NCBI RefSeq assembly: GCF_013702265.1
Contig: NZ_CP059348.1
Coordinates: forward strand, 806,001-870,000
From: Providencia rettgeri
GTDB lineage: Bacteria > Pseudomonadota > Gammaproteobacteria > Enterobacterales > Enterobacteriaceae
Direction: 5' to 3'
DNA length: 64,000 nucleotides
Below, in pieces: positions 45,206 to 55,524 of the stretch (position 1 is its first letter; each line of letters starts with the position of its first letter). The notes beneath the pieces are model-generated. The model worked only from the letters and a program-made list of their open reading frames with translations, was not told the DNA's origin and searched no databases. A program made the position numbers and the translations under genes.

Positions 45206-45274
45206 ATGCGTAACATCAGCCTGACTACGATTATTACCACCACCACCGTGACCACAGGAAACGGGGCGGGCTGA
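45206..45274 (+). CDS. thrL: thr operon leader peptide
   Basis: A 22-codon frame encodes a leader starting MRNISLTTII, with a run of Thr codons interrupted by Ile and Val, ending GNGAG as in E. coli ThrL. Ribosome stalling at Thr/Ile codons when these amino acids are scarce prevents formation of the attenuator that follows. Confidence 0.95.
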   Translation: MRNISLTTIITTTTVTTGNGAG

Positions 45275-45295
45275 CGCATCCAAAAAATAAAAATG

Positions 45296-45333
45296 AAAAA
45301 GCCCGCATCCTAAAAAGATGTGGGCTTTTTTTT
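45296..45333 (+). terminator. thr attenuator
   Basis: AAAAAGCCCGCATC and GATGTGGGCTTTTTTTT form the terminator hairpin (one G-T pair) between thrL and thrA. It ends 25 bases before thrA. Confidence 0.93.
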
Positions 45334-45358
45334 GGCGCTAATTCAGGAGAGAAATACC

Positions 45359-47818
45359 ATGCGTGTGCTTAAATTTGGCGGTACTTCAGTCGCAAATGAC
45401 GAACGGGTACTTAATGTTGCTGATATCGCAGAAAGCAAGTTGGCAGATGGACAAGTTGCGTTGGTGCTATCTGCACCGGCGAAAATCACTAACCATTTGG
45501 TGGCGATGATTGAAAAAACGGCAGCAGGTCAGGATGTCATCACGCATGTGAGTGATGCAGAAATGATTTTTGCTAATCTCTTAAAGGGTTTAAAAGAAAA
45601 GCAGCCCGGCTTTGAATATGACAAACTGAAAAAGCTGACTGAACACGAATTCGCGCAAATCAAACAAGTACTGCATGGTATTACTCTTCTAGGACAATGT
45701 CCTGATAGCATCAACGCCTCTATTATCTGCCGTGGTGAGAAGCTCTCTATCGCCATCATGGAATCTGTATTAAAAGCTCGCGGTCATAAAGTCACGGTGA
45801 TTGATCCGGTGAAAAGCTTGCTGGCCAAAGGTCACTATCTTGAATCCACCGTCGATATCAATGAGTCTACTAAACGCATTGCGGAGCTGAACATTCCTAA
45901 AGACCATTTCGTATTGATGGCGGGCTTTACAGCTGGAAATGAGAAGGGTGAGCTGGTGGTGCTAGGCCGTAATGGTTCCGACTACTCGGCTGCGGTATTA
46001 GCGGCATGTTTACGTGCAGATTGTTGTGAAATTTGGACAGATGTTGATGGGGTTTATACTTGTGACCCGCGTTTAGTGCCTGATGCCCGTTTACTCAAAG
46101 GGATGTCATACCAAGAAGCGATGGAGCTTTCCTATTTTGGGGCGAAAGTTCTACACCCTCGAACTATCGCCCCAATTGCACAGTTCCAAATTCCTTGCCT
46201 GATCAAAAACACCACTAACCCAAGTGCGCCGGGTACGCTGATTGGTGATGGTCAAACGGATGCTAGCACGCCAGTGAAAGGGATCACTAACCTGAATAAT
46301 ATGGCGATGATCAACGTCTCAGGTCCGGGTATGAAAGGCATGGTTGGTATGGCCGCGCGTATTTTCTCGGTCATGTCCCGTAAAGGGATCTCTGTGGTGC
46401 TGATCACGCAATCATCGTCGGAGTACAGTATCAGCTTCTGTGTGCCGCAAAATGAGCTACAGCGTGCTCGCGGGGCATTAGAAGAAGAGTTTTATTTAGA
46501 GCTTAAAGATGGGGTATTAGACCCGTTAGATGTGATGGAGCAACTGGCTATCATCTCCGTTGTTGGGGATGGTATGCGTACATTAAAAGGCATCTCCGCA
46601 CGTTTCTTCTCAGCATTAACTCGCGGCAATATCAACATCGTTGCTATCGCACAGGGCTCGTCTGAGCGTTCAATTTCTGCGGTGATCGCCAATGAGTCAG
46701 CCACTTCAGCGGTGCGTTTATGTCACCAAATGCTGTTTAATGCAGAGCAAGTGATTGAAGCCTTTATAGTCGGTGTAGGCGGCGTAGGTAATGCGTTGAT
46801 CGAACAGATCCATCGCCAACAGCAATGGCTGAAACAAAAACATATTGATCTACGAGTCTGTGGGATCGCTAACTCAAGAGCGATGCTGATCAATATGCAA
46901 GGCATTGATTTAGATAATTGGAAAGCAGAATTAGCCGACGCCAAAGAAGCGTTTAGCCTCAGTCGCCTGATCCGTTTAGAGCGTGAATATCACTTTTTAA
47001 ACCCAGTGATCATCGACTGTACGTCTAACCAAGAGATTGCTGAGCAATATGCTAGCTTCTTAAAAGACGGTTTTAACGTTGTTACGCCGAACAAAAAAGC
47101 CAACACATTGTCGATGGATTATTATCATCAACTTCGTGCCGCGGCTGAAAGTTCGAAACGTAAATTCCTTTATGATACCAACGTAGGGGCGGGTTTACCG
47201 GTTATCGAAAACCTACAAAACTTACTGAACGCTGGGGACGAATTAGTTCATTTCAGTGGAATTTTGTCAGGCTCCTTGTCATTTATTTTCGGTAAATTGG
47301 ATGAAGGGATGTCCTTATCAGAAGCGACAACGTTAGCGAAGGAAAAAGGCTTCACAGAGCCAGACCCACGCGACGACTTATCCGGTATGGATGTGGCGCG
47401 TAAGTTACTGATTTTAGCTCGTGAGGCGGGTTATGAATTAGAACTTAGCGACATCAATATTGAATCTGTACTTCCTGCTGATTTCGACAGTTCAGGCAGT
47501 GTTGCCGAGTTTATGGCGCGTTTACCACAACTTGATGCCCAGTTTGCTGCGCGGATAAAAGCGGCAGAAGCAGAAGAAAAAGTGTTACGCTATGTGGGTC
47601 TTATTGAAGAAGGTCGCTGTCAGGTGAAAATGGTTGCTGTTGACGGAAATGACCCACTGTTTAAAGTAAAAAATGGCGAAAACGCACTGGCATTCTACAC
47701 GCGCTACTATCAACCAATTCCTTTAGTTCTCAGAGGTTACGGTGCTGGTAATGATGTAACTGCGGCGGGTGTATTTGCGGATATGCTGCGTACCCTATCA
47801 TGGAAATTGGGAGTTTAA
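45359..47818 (+). CDS. thrA: Bifunctional aspartokinase I/homoserine dehydrogenase I
   Basis: ThrA performs the first and third steps from aspartate to threonine. The 819-residue protein has the kinase domain ([13 protein letters not shown]), two ACT-like regulatory segments (~320-460) and the dehydrogenase domain ([17 protein letters not shown](P) loop, ~467-480). I chose ATG 45359, preceded by AGGAGAG; the length is one less than E. coli. It begins the thrABC operon and is attenuated by thrL. Confidence 0.97.
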   Translation: MRVLKFGGTSVANDERVLNVADIAESKLADGQVALVLSAPAKITNHLVAMIEKTAAGQDVITHVSDAEMIFANLLKGLKEKQPGFEYDKLKKLTEHEFAQIKQVLHGITLLGQCPDSINASIICRGEKLSIAIMESVLKARGHKVTVIDPVKSLLAKGHYLESTVDINESTKRIAELNIPKDHFVLMAGFTAGNEKGELVVLGRNGSDYSAAVLAACLRADCCEIWTDVDGVYTCDPRLVPDARLLKGMSYQEAMELSYFGAKVLHPRTIAPIAQFQIPCLIKNTTNPSAPGTLIGDGQTDASTPVKGITNLNNMAMINVSGPGMKGMVGMAARIFSVMSRKGISVVLITQSSSEYSISFCVPQNELQRARGALEEEFYLELKDGVLDPLDVMEQLAIISVVGDGMRTLKGISARFFSALTRGNINIVAIAQGSSERSISAVIANESATSAVRLCHQMLFNAEQVIEAFIVGVGGVGNALIEQIHRQQQWLKQKHIDLRVCGIANSRAMLINMQGIDLDNWKAELADAKEAFSLSRLIRLEREYHFLNPVIIDCTSNQEIAEQYASFLKDGFNVVTPNKKANTLSMDYYHQLRAAAESSKRKFLYDTNVGAGLPVIENLQNLLNAGDELVHFSGILSGSLSFIFGKLDEGMSLSEATTLAKEKGFTEPDPRDDLSGMDVARKLLILAREAGYELELSDINIESVLPADFDSSGSVAEFMARLPQLDAQFAARIKAAEAEEKVLRYVGLIEEGRCQVKMVAVDGNDPLFKVKNGENALAFYTRYYQPIPLVLRGYGAGNDVTAAGVFADMLRTLSWKLGV

Positions 47819-47821
47819 GAA

Positions 47822-48751
47822 GTGATCAAAGTTTATGCACCCGCTTCAATTGGTAATGTGAGCGTTGGATTTGATGTGCTAGGCGCAGCAGTCTCTCCGG
47901 TTGATGGTTCACTGCTTGGTGACTGTGTCAGTATTGAAGCGGCAGAGACATTTTCATTAGAAAACCAAGGTCGATTTGTTTCTAAGCTACCGAAAAAAAT
48001 GGAACACAACATTGTTTACCAATGCTGGGAACTGTTTTGCGAGCGTCTGGGTAAAAAACTGAACGTGGCGATGACCCTTGAAAAGAATATGCCAATTGGT
48101 TCGGGTTTAGGTTCAAGTGCTTGCTCCGTTGTCGCTGCGCTGATGGCGCTGAATGAGTTTGCGGATAAGCCATTTGACCAAACCGCACTGCTTGGCATGA
48201 TGGGCGAGCTGGAAGGACGTATTTCAGGCAGCATTCACTATGATAACGTCGCGCCTTGCTATTTGGGTGGTTTACAGTTGATCATCGAGCAAAATGGCAT
48301 TATTTCTCAACCTGTGCCAGCTTTTGAAAACTGGTATTGGGTGATGGCTTATCCGGGGATTAAAGTTTCCACTGCGGAAGCGCGAGCCATTTTACCTGAT
48401 AGCTATTCTCGTCATGACATTGTGAATCACGGACGCTATTTATCGGGCTTTATCCATGCATGCCATACTAACCAGCCAGAGCTAGCGGTCACGATGATCA
48501 AAGATGTCGTGGCAGAGCCATACCGTACTCAGTTGCTGCCAGGTTTTGCGAAGGCGCGTGAACATGCGAAGCAAATTGGTGCTCTGGCATGTGGCATTTC
48601 GGGGTCAGGGCCAACAATTTTTACCATTTGCGATGATAAAAGAATTGCAGAAGAGATGGTGCAGTACCTACAACAACATTACATTCAAAATGATGAAGGC
48701 TTTGTGCATATCTGTCGTTTAGATATGGCGGGTGCAAGGACAATAGGGTAA
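47822..48751 (+). CDS. thrB: Homoserine kinase
   Basis: ThrB phosphorylates homoserine. The 309-residue GHMP kinase has an N-terminal substrate motif ([15 protein letters not shown]), the ATP loop [12 protein letters not shown] and the C-terminal ISGSGPTIF. Start at GTG 47822, 3 bases after the thrA stop and with no better site nearby, matches the family N-terminus. Confidence 0.97.
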   Translation: MIKVYAPASIGNVSVGFDVLGAAVSPVDGSLLGDCVSIEAAETFSLENQGRFVSKLPKKMEHNIVYQCWELFCERLGKKLNVAMTLEKNMPIGSGLGSSACSVVAALMALNEFADKPFDQTALLGMMGELEGRISGSIHYDNVAPCYLGGLQLIIEQNGIISQPVPAFENWYWVMAYPGIKVSTAEARAILPDSYSRHDIVNHGRYLSGFIHACHTNQPELAVTMIKDVVAEPYRTQLLPGFAKAREHAKQIGALACGISGSGPTIFTICDDKRIAEEMVQYLQQHYIQNDEGFVHICRLDMAGARTIG

Positions 48752-48754
48752 ACG

Positions 48755-50050
48755 ATGAAACTGTATAATTTAAAAGATAACAACGAACAAGTCAGCTTCG
48801 CGCAAGCCGTGAAACAAGGGTTAGGTAAGCAACAAGGGTTATTTTTCCCTCAAGACTTACCTGAGTTTAGCGTCAGTGAAATTGATGAATTACTGAAGTT
48901 GGATTTTGTCACTCGTAGCAGCCGTATTTTAAGCGCGTTTATTGGAGATGAAATCCCTGCTGAGCAGCTAGCTGAACGTGTTAAAACCGCTTTTGCATTC
49001 CCAGCACCTATTTCCAAAGTTGAAGATGATGTGGCTACGTTAGAGCTATATCACGGCCCAACACTGGCATTTAAAGACTTTGGCGGCCGTTTTATGGCAC
49101 AAGCGCTAGGTCAAGTGGCAGGCGGCGCGCCAGTCACTATCTTAACCGCAACGTCTGGTGATACCGGTGCAGCCGTAGCCCATGCATTCTATGGTTTGGA
49201 TAATGTTCAAGTCGTTATCTTATACCCAGAAGGCAAAATCAGCCCACTGCAAGAAAAGCTATTCTGTACGCTGGGTAAAAATATCCATACTGTGGCTATC
49301 AAAGATGATTTCGATGCATGTCAGGCGATGGTTAAACACGCTTTTGATGATGAAGAACTGAAAAAAGCCCTGTATTTGAACTCTGCGAACTCCATCAATA
49401 TTAGCCGTCTGTTAGCGCAGATTTGCTATTATTTTGAAGCGGTTGCTCAGATCCCAGCAGAAAAACGCGATCAACTGGTGATCTCTGTGCCAAGTGGTAA
49501 CTTTGGGGATTTAACAGCGGGCTTACTGGCGAAATCTATGGGGTTACCAGTGAAACGCTTTATCGCTGCCACTAACGTTAATGACACTGTTCCGCGTTAT
49601 TTAGTCGATGGAAAATGGGCGCCGCATCAAACCGTTGCGACGCTATCTAACGCAATGGATGTCAGCCAGCCAAATAACTGGCCGCGTATTGAAGAATTAT
49701 TCCGCCGTAAAGGTTGGTCATTAAAAGAGCTGGGTTACGGTGCAGTGAGTGATGAAGTGACTCAAGAGACTGTACGTGAATTGGATAAAAAAGGTTATTT
49801 ATCCGAGCCTCATGCGGCGGTTGCTTATCGTGTCCTGCGTGACCAACTGCAAGATGGCGAATATGGCCTGTTCTTAGGAACGGCTCATCCAGCGAAATTT
49901 AAAGAGAGCGTGGAAGCTATCTTAAATAAACAAATTTCACTGCCAAAAGAGCTGGCAGAACGTGCTGATTTACCACTGCTTTCTCACTTCTTACCATCTG
50001 ATTTCGTTCAATTACGCGAATTTTTAATGAAGTTAGCACCGAAGCAGTAA
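48755..50050 (+). CDS. thrC: Threonine synthase
   Basis: ThrC converts O-phosphohomoserine to threonine with pyridoxal phosphate. The 431-residue protein has the PLP lysine motif LAFKDFGGRF (about residue 107), TSGDTGAAV and a conserved SGNFGDL phosphate loop. It is 3 residues longer than E. coli ThrC. It starts 3 bases after thrB and ends the operon. Confidence 0.97.
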   Translation: MKLYNLKDNNEQVSFAQAVKQGLGKQQGLFFPQDLPEFSVSEIDELLKLDFVTRSSRILSAFIGDEIPAEQLAERVKTAFAFPAPISKVEDDVATLELYHGPTLAFKDFGGRFMAQALGQVAGGAPVTILTATSGDTGAAVAHAFYGLDNVQVVILYPEGKISPLQEKLFCTLGKNIHTVAIKDDFDACQAMVKHAFDDEELKKALYLNSANSINISRLLAQICYYFEAVAQIPAEKRDQLVISVPSGNFGDLTAGLLAKSMGLPVKRFIAATNVNDTVPRYLVDGKWAPHQTVATLSNAMDVSQPNNWPRIEELFRRKGWSLKELGYGAVSDEVTQETVRELDKKGYLSEPHAAVAYRVLRDQLQDGEYGLFLGTAHPAKFKESVEAILNKQISLPKELAERADLPLLSHFLPSDFVQLREFLMKLAPKQ

Positions 50051-50080
50051 TTGAAGTTCACTGTTGAAGGAAATGTTAAC

Positions 50081-50109
50081 AACGGAAGCTGAATTGGCTT
50101 CCGTTTTTT
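50081..50109. terminator. thrC terminator
   Basis: AACGGAAGC and GCTTCCGTTTTTT pair around TGAATTG. Confidence 0.88.
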
Positions 50110-50119
50110 GATGAGGGAA

Positions 50120-50800
50120 TTAATAACTAACACCATCCGCGCCATCTTGTCCGCCATCGGGTCCACCTTTGCCACCTTTACCTGCTTGTCCCCCAATACC
50201 TGCATTCCCACCATTTCCACCATTTCCACTACCGTCACCATCTCCTCCATTACCACCGTGGCCACCATGACTTCCTCCGTGTCCGCCATTGCCACCACTA
50301 CCATTGACGGATCCATTTCCGCCGTTGCCCCCGTTACCTAGGCCATCTCCGTTGCCTCCGTGTCCACCGTCACCACCATGTACACCACCATTTCCGCCAT
50401 TTCCTCCATTTCCATTACTGCCGGGAGTTGCGTGACCTCCGTGGTTGCCATGACCATGACTGCCGCCGTTGCCGCCGTTGCCGCCGTTGCCGCCATTTCC
50501 ACCATGTTGACCATTACCTCCTCTGCCGCCATTGCCTCCAACTCCGCCATTACCACCGTTTCCGCCACTACCATGTTGTCCATGGGTGCCATTAACGCCA
50601 TTCTCGGAATGATGAAAATAATAATTTCGGCAATAAAAAGGAATACAAAAAGATGACTGTGAAATATTATCGATAATAATGGATTTATTTAAATTGAATG
50701 AATGAGGTTTATTAATATGAAGATTATTGGAGTGACTTAATATTGGTGTTGTTGTGAAAATTAAAATAGAGAAAAATTGAAATAGAGATTGATTAACCAT
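50120..50800 (-). CDS. Exported-looking Gly-Gly-X repeat protein (large)
   Basis: The 226-residue product starts at ATG 50800 (GGAGG 7 bases ahead; an in-frame ATG at 50812 lies on that site). It has a hydrophobic, probably exported N-terminus (residues ~5-22), a ~45-residue linker with two Cys, then about 150 residues of Gly-Gly-Asn/His/Ser triplets. The three-residue period suits bundled polyproline-II helices, seen in some antifreeze proteins and phage adhesins. I know no specific homolog. The low-complexity DNA may vary in repeat number. A smaller relative lies just upstream. Confidence 0.7.
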   Translation of the reverse strand: MVNQSLFQFFSILIFTTTPILSHSNNLHINKPHSFNLNKSIIIDNISQSSFCIPFYCRNYYFHHSENGVNGTHGQHGSGGNGGNGGVGGNGGRGGNGQHGGNGGNGGNGGNGGSHGHGNHGGHATPGSNGNGGNGGNGGVHGGDGGHGGNGDGLGNGGNGGNGSVNGSGGNGGHGGSHGGHGGNGGDGDGSGNGGNGGNAGIGGQAGKGGKGGPDGGQDGADGVSY

Positions 50801-50859
50801 TGTTTCCTCCATCCCCCTTCATGAATGAAGGGGGGAAATAATTAAATAATCGGGTTTAT

Positions 50860-51078
50860 TTAATTTCCATTACCGCCGTTTCCACCATTGCCTCCATGCC
50901 CGCCGCTACCACCACTTCCCCCGTTACCACCATTGCCGCCATGTCCACCATTACCCCCATTACCGCCGTTACTCCATAGATATTCGGTGGCGGTTTGCTG
51001 AGAGTCGGTCGGTATAGTCATAGAAAGAGCGGATAAAGGGAATAATAAGGTGATTAAGAGAGTAGAGATTTTACGCAT
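50860..51078 (-). CDS. Secreted Gly-Gly-X repeat protein (small)
   Basis: The 72-residue precursor has a clear Sec signal (MRKISTLLITLLFPLSALS), a short spacer, then 11 or so GGN/GGH/GGS triplets to the C-terminus. CGAGGAA precedes the ATG. With the larger neighbour 60 bases downstream on the same strand it likely forms an operon. Function is unknown; it shares the repeat type but not the linker. Confidence 0.75.
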   Translation of the reverse strand: MRKISTLLITLLFPLSALSMTIPTDSQQTATEYLWSNGGNGGNGGHGGNGGNGGSGGSGGHGGNGGNGGNGN

Positions 51079-51304
51079 ATAAATTCCTCGTTATAAAGTG
51101 AATTAATTAAACTGCAAATAAAGCTTAAATGACTCACTTAAATAATTAAAGAATGTTATCGGGTAATTAATAGATCAAATTTGGTTTGAATAAATATAAA
51201 ATAATAAGCTGTAATTTTATTCGTTCGTTTGTATTTAAATTAAAGGTAATAAATAGAAAGCTATCCCTTAAATATATTTTAAGAGATAGCGATAGGGGAA
51301 GGGC
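51079..51304. promoter_or_regulatory. A+T-rich region upstream of the Gly-repeat genes
   Basis: About 225 bases of A+T-rich DNA without a gene; it should contain the promoter of the leftward Gly-repeat pair and the 3' flank of the aldo-keto reductase gene. Confidence 0.35.
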
Positions 51305-52300
51305 TTAGATTGCGTCTTCGAGGATCAGCTCAATGGCTTTTAACTCATCTTGGCTAAAATCACGATTTTCCATCATGCCAAGTGCATCATCGATTTGGCT
51401 GATACGGCTTGCGCCAATAAGCACGGAAGTAATACGGTCATGGCGTAGCAACCAAGCTAATGACATTTGGCTCAATTTTTGCCCACGATTTAAGGCTAAT
51501 TCATTGAGTTTTTTTACTTTTGCTAAAATAGCAGATGTGAGCCTTTCTGGCGGTAATGATGGATTACCTGCTGCACGAGAATCAGCGGGAATACCATTGA
51601 GATAGCGATCCGTTAAAATCCCTCCGGCCAGTGGGGAGTAGGCAATCGAACCGACACCTTCTTCTTCGAGCAAATCGAGGAGACCTTCCTCAGGGGTACG
51701 TTCTAGCATGGAATATTTAGGTTGGTGAATAAGGCAAGGGGTGCCCAGTTGATCAAGTATACGGATAGCTTCTTGCGCTGTTTCTGCGGGATAGTTCGAA
51801 ATTCCCACATAAAGCGCTTTACCTTGTCGAACGATCAAATCAAGAGCTGCCATGGTCTCTTCTAACGGAGTTTGAGGATCGGGTCTGTGGTGATAGAAAA
51901 TATCCACATAATCGACGCCGATTCTTTTTAAACTTTGATTGAGGCTGGCAACTAAATATTTTTTACTGCCCCAATCACCATAAGGTCCTTCCCACATGGT
52001 GTAACCTGCTTTGGAGGAGATCACCATTTCGTCGCGATAAGGACGAAAATCTTGTTGTAGGATGCGACCAAATTGCTGTTCAGCAGAGCCTGGAGGAGGT
52101 CCGTAATTATTGGCGAGATCAAAATGGGTGATCCCATGATCAAACGCATGCCTTAACATGGCTCGGCAGTTATCAATTGGCTTGTTGTCACCAAAATTAT
52201 GCCAGAGTCCTAAAGAGACAAGAGGGAGTTTTAATCCACTCCGACCGCACTGACGATATTCCATATCTGTGTAATGATGTGACGCAGCAGAATATGGCAT
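51305..52300 (-). CDS. gpr: Aldo-keto reductase, YghZ/Gpr-like
   Basis: The 331-residue (beta/alpha)8 reductase has the catalytic tetrad Asp-Tyr-Lys-His: DLANNYG, SSKAGY and YHHRPD in order, and an NADPH-binding tail (SVLIGASRISQIDDAL). It reads like E. coli YghZ (Gpr), which reduces L-glyceraldehyde 3-phosphate and methylglyoxal; E. coli's is about 346 residues. Substrate is inferred. It stands as a single gene. Confidence 0.85.
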   Translation of the reverse strand: MPYSAASHHYTDMEYRQCGRSGLKLPLVSLGLWHNFGDNKPIDNCRAMLRHAFDHGITHFDLANNYGPPPGSAEQQFGRILQQDFRPYRDEMVISSKAGYTMWEGPYGDWGSKKYLVASLNQSLKRIGVDYVDIFYHHRPDPQTPLEETMAALDLIVRQGKALYVGISNYPAETAQEAIRILDQLGTPCLIHQPKYSMLERTPEEGLLDLLEEEGVGSIAYSPLAGGILTDRYLNGIPADSRAAGNPSLPPERLTSAILAKVKKLNELALNRGQKLSQMSLAWLLRHDRITSVLIGASRISQIDDALGMMENRDFSQDELKAIELILEDAI

Positions 52301-52507
52301 GGCTCACCTCCAAAATAAATGGCAAAGATTTACTCGAATTTTGGCATAACTCTGTCGAGCTCACTGGTGAAAGAATGCTATACAGCTTAAGAAATGATTA
52401 TTTTATCGCCAGATTGTGACGGGGATTTGAAATAAGATATCGCATGTTGAGTATGAGGCTTATAGGGTGTGATGCATTCCCCATAAGCCAACAAAGTGAG
52501 TCTATGA

Positions 52508-53284
52508 TTAGGCTTGTTCAGGGCGAGTAAAGACTAATTCATTACCTTTCGACTGCGCTTGATCAAATTGGTAGCCTTCTAAATTAAAGTCAGATAGCTG
52601 TTCGGATTTAGTCAGTTTATTTTGAATAATAAAACGGCTCATTAATCCACGAGCTTTTTTTGCATAAAAACTGATGACTTTATATTTACCATTTTTCTCA
52701 TCTAAGAAAACGGGTTTGATAATTTCAGCGTCCAATTTTTTGGTATTCACAGACTTAAAATATTCATCAGACGCTAAATTAACGAGGATATTATCCCCTT
52801 GCGCCGCCAGTGCTTTATTTAAATGCTGAGTGATGATATCTCCCCAGAATTCATATAAGTCTTTACCACGGCTGTTTTTAAGGCGAATTCCCATTTCCAA
52901 GCGATAAGGCTGCATTAAGTCTAATGGACGCAGCACACCATACAGGCCGGACAACATACGTAAATGTTGCTGAGCAAATTCAAAATCAGCGGGCGAAAAC
53001 GTTTCGGCTTGCATGCCGGTATAGACGTCCCCTTTGAAGGCGAGGATGGCTTGGCGTGCATTTTCTGGGGTAAAGTTTGGCTGCCATTCACCAAAGCGTG
53101 CTGCATTCAGCCCTGCAAGTTTATCGCTAATTTTCATTAAGCTTGCGATATCTGCTGGCGTGAGTTTTCGGCATGTTTTAATCAGTTTTTCAGACTCAGC
53201 GAGGAGCTCGGGTTGAGTAAACGTGTCGATGGCGAGCGGGCTTTCGTAGTCTAATGTTTTGGCAGGTGAAATAGTAATCAGCAT
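52508..53284 (-). CDS. yaaA: Peroxide-stress protein YaaA
   Basis: YaaA lowers free iron under hydrogen peroxide stress (OxyR regulon in E. coli) and binds DNA. The 258-residue protein begins [17 protein letters not shown] and contains the family motifs [15 protein letters not shown] and FYAKKARG. Length equals E. coli YaaA. It is divergent from talB. Confidence 0.95.
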   Translation of the reverse strand: MLITISPAKTLDYESPLAIDTFTQPELLAESEKLIKTCRKLTPADIASLMKISDKLAGLNAARFGEWQPNFTPENARQAILAFKGDVYTGMQAETFSPADFEFAQQHLRMLSGLYGVLRPLDLMQPYRLEMGIRLKNSRGKDLYEFWGDIITQHLNKALAAQGDNILVNLASDEYFKSVNTKKLDAEIIKPVFLDEKNGKYKVISFYAKKARGLMSRFIIQNKLTKSEQLSDFNLEGYQFDQAQSKGNELVFTRPEQA

Positions 53285-53656
53285 AACTTAACCCTTGTGA
53301 TAGTAAATTTACCCACTACTTTAACAAAAAATCAGATGAAATGGCGAATCGCTGTAATAAGTCGCGATTATGATGGTTATCTGGTTTACTGATGAGATTA
53401 TTCAACCTAGCTAAATGCATTCAGTTCCTAGTGATACCGCGAAAACGATTGCTGATCAAATAGTTGCTTTCAAGGATATTTCCTCGCTTGCAGCAACGTA
53501 GATGCGTGATATTATCATGGGACGGTGCGGCGCTAGCCTCAATTCCTTAATAATACACAAAGTAGTTTAAGTTGCAGGTAGATGGCAAGGGTGAGTGAAT
53601 GTAGCCAACACCCCTACAACTTGAAGTATGACGGGTATAACAACGAGATTAAAGAA
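53285..53656 (+). promoter_or_regulatory. yaaA-talB intergenic region with a repeat-like hairpin
   Basis: About 370 bases without a gene. At 53564-53627 AGTTTAAGTTGCAGG pairs with CCTACAACTTGAAGT, with an inner GGGTG/CACCC pair, then ATGACGGGTATA. This motif resembles a dispersed palindromic repeat common in related genera. An in-frame extension from 53582 reads through it but is not a likely protein. Confidence 0.5.
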
Positions 53657-54610
53657 ATGACCGACAAACTAACCTCCTTACGTAGTCTGACAACTGTTGT
53701 TGCCGACACTGGCGACATCGAAGCGATGAAGCTGTACAAACCACAAGATGCGACGACTAACCCATCGCTGATTTTAAATGCTGCACAAATTCCTGAGTAC
53801 CGTAAATTAATTGATGAAGCGGTAGAGTGGGCGCGTAAGCAAAGCAATAACCGTGAACAACAAGTTGTTGACGCATGTGACAAACTGGCTGTTAATATCG
53901 GTTTAGAAATTCTGAAATTAGTCCCAGGTCGTATTTCAACAGAAGTTGATGCGCGTCTTTCTTATGATGAAGAAGCGTGTATTACTAAAGCTCGCCGTCT
54001 GATGAAAATGTACAACGAAGCGGGTATCAGCAACGATCGTATTTTGATCAAATTAGCCTCTACTTGGCAGGGTATCCGCGCGGCGGAAAAACTGGAAAAA
54101 GAAGGCATCAACTGTAACTTAACTTTATTATTCTCTTTTGCTCAAGCACGTGCTTGTGCGGAAGCGGGTGTTTACCTGATCTCTCCATTCGTAGGTCGTA
54201 TCCTTGACTGGTACAAAGCAAACACAGATAAAAAAGAGTTTGCTGCACATGAAGATCCAGGCGTGGTTTCTGTAACTGAAATCTACAACTTCTATAAAGC
54301 ACATGGTTATAAAACCGTCGTGATGGGCGCAAGCTTCCGTAACGTAGGTGAAATCATTGAGCTGGCAGGTTGTGACCGTTTGACTATCTCTCCAGCGCTG
54401 CTGAAAGAGCTGTCTGAATCACAAGGTGAATTGGTTTGTAAACTGAAAGATGAAGGTAAAACTCAAGAGCCAGGCGCTAAACTGACTGAAGCTGAGTTCT
54501 ACTGGCAGCATAACCAAGATCCAATGGCAGTTGATAAACTGTCTGACGGTATCCGTAAGTTTGCTGTAGACCAAGAAAAACTGGAAAAAATGATCGCAGC
54601 TCTGCTGTAA
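53657..54610 (+). CDS. talB: Transaldolase
   Basis: TalB transfers dihydroxyacetone units in the pentose phosphate pathway. The 317-residue protein has the Schiff-base Lys in RILIKLAST (about residue 132), DATTNPSL and SPFVGRI. I chose ATG 53657 ([12 protein letters not shown]), which gives exactly the E. coli TalB length, rather than an upstream in-frame ATG at 53582 inside a hairpin. Confidence 0.97.
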   Translation: MTDKLTSLRSLTTVVADTGDIEAMKLYKPQDATTNPSLILNAAQIPEYRKLIDEAVEWARKQSNNREQQVVDACDKLAVNIGLEILKLVPGRISTEVDARLSYDEEACITKARRLMKMYNEAGISNDRILIKLASTWQGIRAAEKLEKEGINCNLTLLFSFAQARACAEAGVYLISPFVGRILDWYKANTDKKEFAAHEDPGVVSVTEIYNFYKAHGYKTVVMGASFRNVGEIIELAGCDRLTISPALLKELSESQGELVCKLKDEGKTQEPGAKLTEAEFYWQHNQDPMAVDKLSDGIRKFAVDQEKLEKMIAALL

Positions 54611-54625
54611 TTTCCTTTTTCTTAG

Positions 54626-54654
54626 AAAACCCAGTCAATTGGCTGGGTTTTTTT
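54626..54654 (+). terminator. talB terminator
   Basis: AAAACCCAGTC and GGCTGGGTTTTTTT pair around AATT. Confidence 0.88.
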
Positions 54655-54831
54655 ATGCTGTTTTTTCATTGATTAAACTCTCAATTCCACATTTCGACAC
54701 AAACACGACGCTGTCAGGCATTCGACCTCATGGTATGATGCACCATGTTTATCATTATTGGCTTGGTATTAATTAAGTTAGTATTTTCTTGCCAAATGAA
54801 CGAATTTAAATGATTAATTTTTGAGGTTTTT

Positions 54832-55416
54832 ATGAATGAGTTGCGCATAGGTCTGGTGTCGGTTTCTGATCGTGCTTCAGGCGGTATCTACGAAGATAAA
54901 GGGATCCCAGCACTGGAGGAGTGGCTAACGAAAACCATTACCACCCCTTTTCGTTTAGAAACTCGTTTGATCCCTGATGAGCAAGTCATGATAGAGCAAA
55001 CGTTGTGTGAGCTGGTGGATGAATTTTCATGTCATTTAGTCCTGACCACTGGTGGTACGGGGCCTGCTCGCCGCGATGTCACTCCGGATGCAACGCTTGC
55101 GGTTGCCGATCGCGAAATGCCTGGCTTTGGTGAGCAGATGCGCCAAATTAGTCTAAAGTTCGTGCCAACGGCGATTTTATCTCGCCAAGTTGGCGTGATC
55201 CGCAATCAGTCACTGATTTTAAACTTACCAGGGCAACCAAAAGCGATCGCGGAAACCTTAGAAGGGCTGAAAGATAAAGAGGGAAATGTATTGGTGTCAG
55301 GTATTTTTGCGAGTGTGCCATACTGCATTCAATTACTTGATGGCCCTTATATTGAAACAGACGAAAGCATCGTTAAAGCTTTCCGTCCAAAATCTGCGAT
55401 TCGTACTGCCGAGTAA
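54832..55416 (+). CDS. mog: Molybdopterin adenylyltransferase
   Basis: Mog adenylylates molybdopterin before molybdate insertion. The 194-residue MoaB/Mog protein has IGLVSVSDRAS, the TTGGTGPARRDVTPD active-site loop and LPGQPKA. Length matches E. coli Mog (195). The gene order talB-mog-satP matches E. coli. Confidence 0.96.
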   Translation: MNELRIGLVSVSDRASGGIYEDKGIPALEEWLTKTITTPFRLETRLIPDEQVMIEQTLCELVDEFSCHLVLTTGGTGPARRDVTPDATLAVADREMPGFGEQMRQISLKFVPTAILSRQVGVIRNQSLILNLPGQPKAIAETLEGLKDKEGNVLVSGIFASVPYCIQLLDGPYIETDESIVKAFRPKSAIRTAE

Positions 55417-55429
55417 TCCCTTCTAAAAT

Positions 55430-55457
55430 ATCAGGCAGAGCATGATGTCTGCCTGAT
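55430..55457. terminator. mog/satP convergent hairpin
   Basis: ATCAGGCAGA and TCTGCCTGAT form a 10-bp stem between convergent genes, followed by AATTCTTGTT; a moderate terminator. Confidence 0.7.
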
Positions 55458-55524
55458 AATTCTTGTTACAGTTTTCTTTCTGCCTATTTAGCTTAACAGT
55501 CTATCAACTTAGCCGTATATAAAT

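Noticed and set aside
50008..50656. Several long frames of Met/Val- or Thr/Ser-rich sequence overlapping the Gly-repeat gene on both strands
   Set aside because: They are the other frames of a low-complexity repeat DNA; only the frame with an export signal, ribosome-binding site and Gly triplets is plausible.
53582..53656. A 25-residue N-terminal extension of transaldolase
   Set aside because: It lies within a hairpin repeat and disagrees with the TalB family N-terminus, whereas ATG 53657 gives the exact family length.
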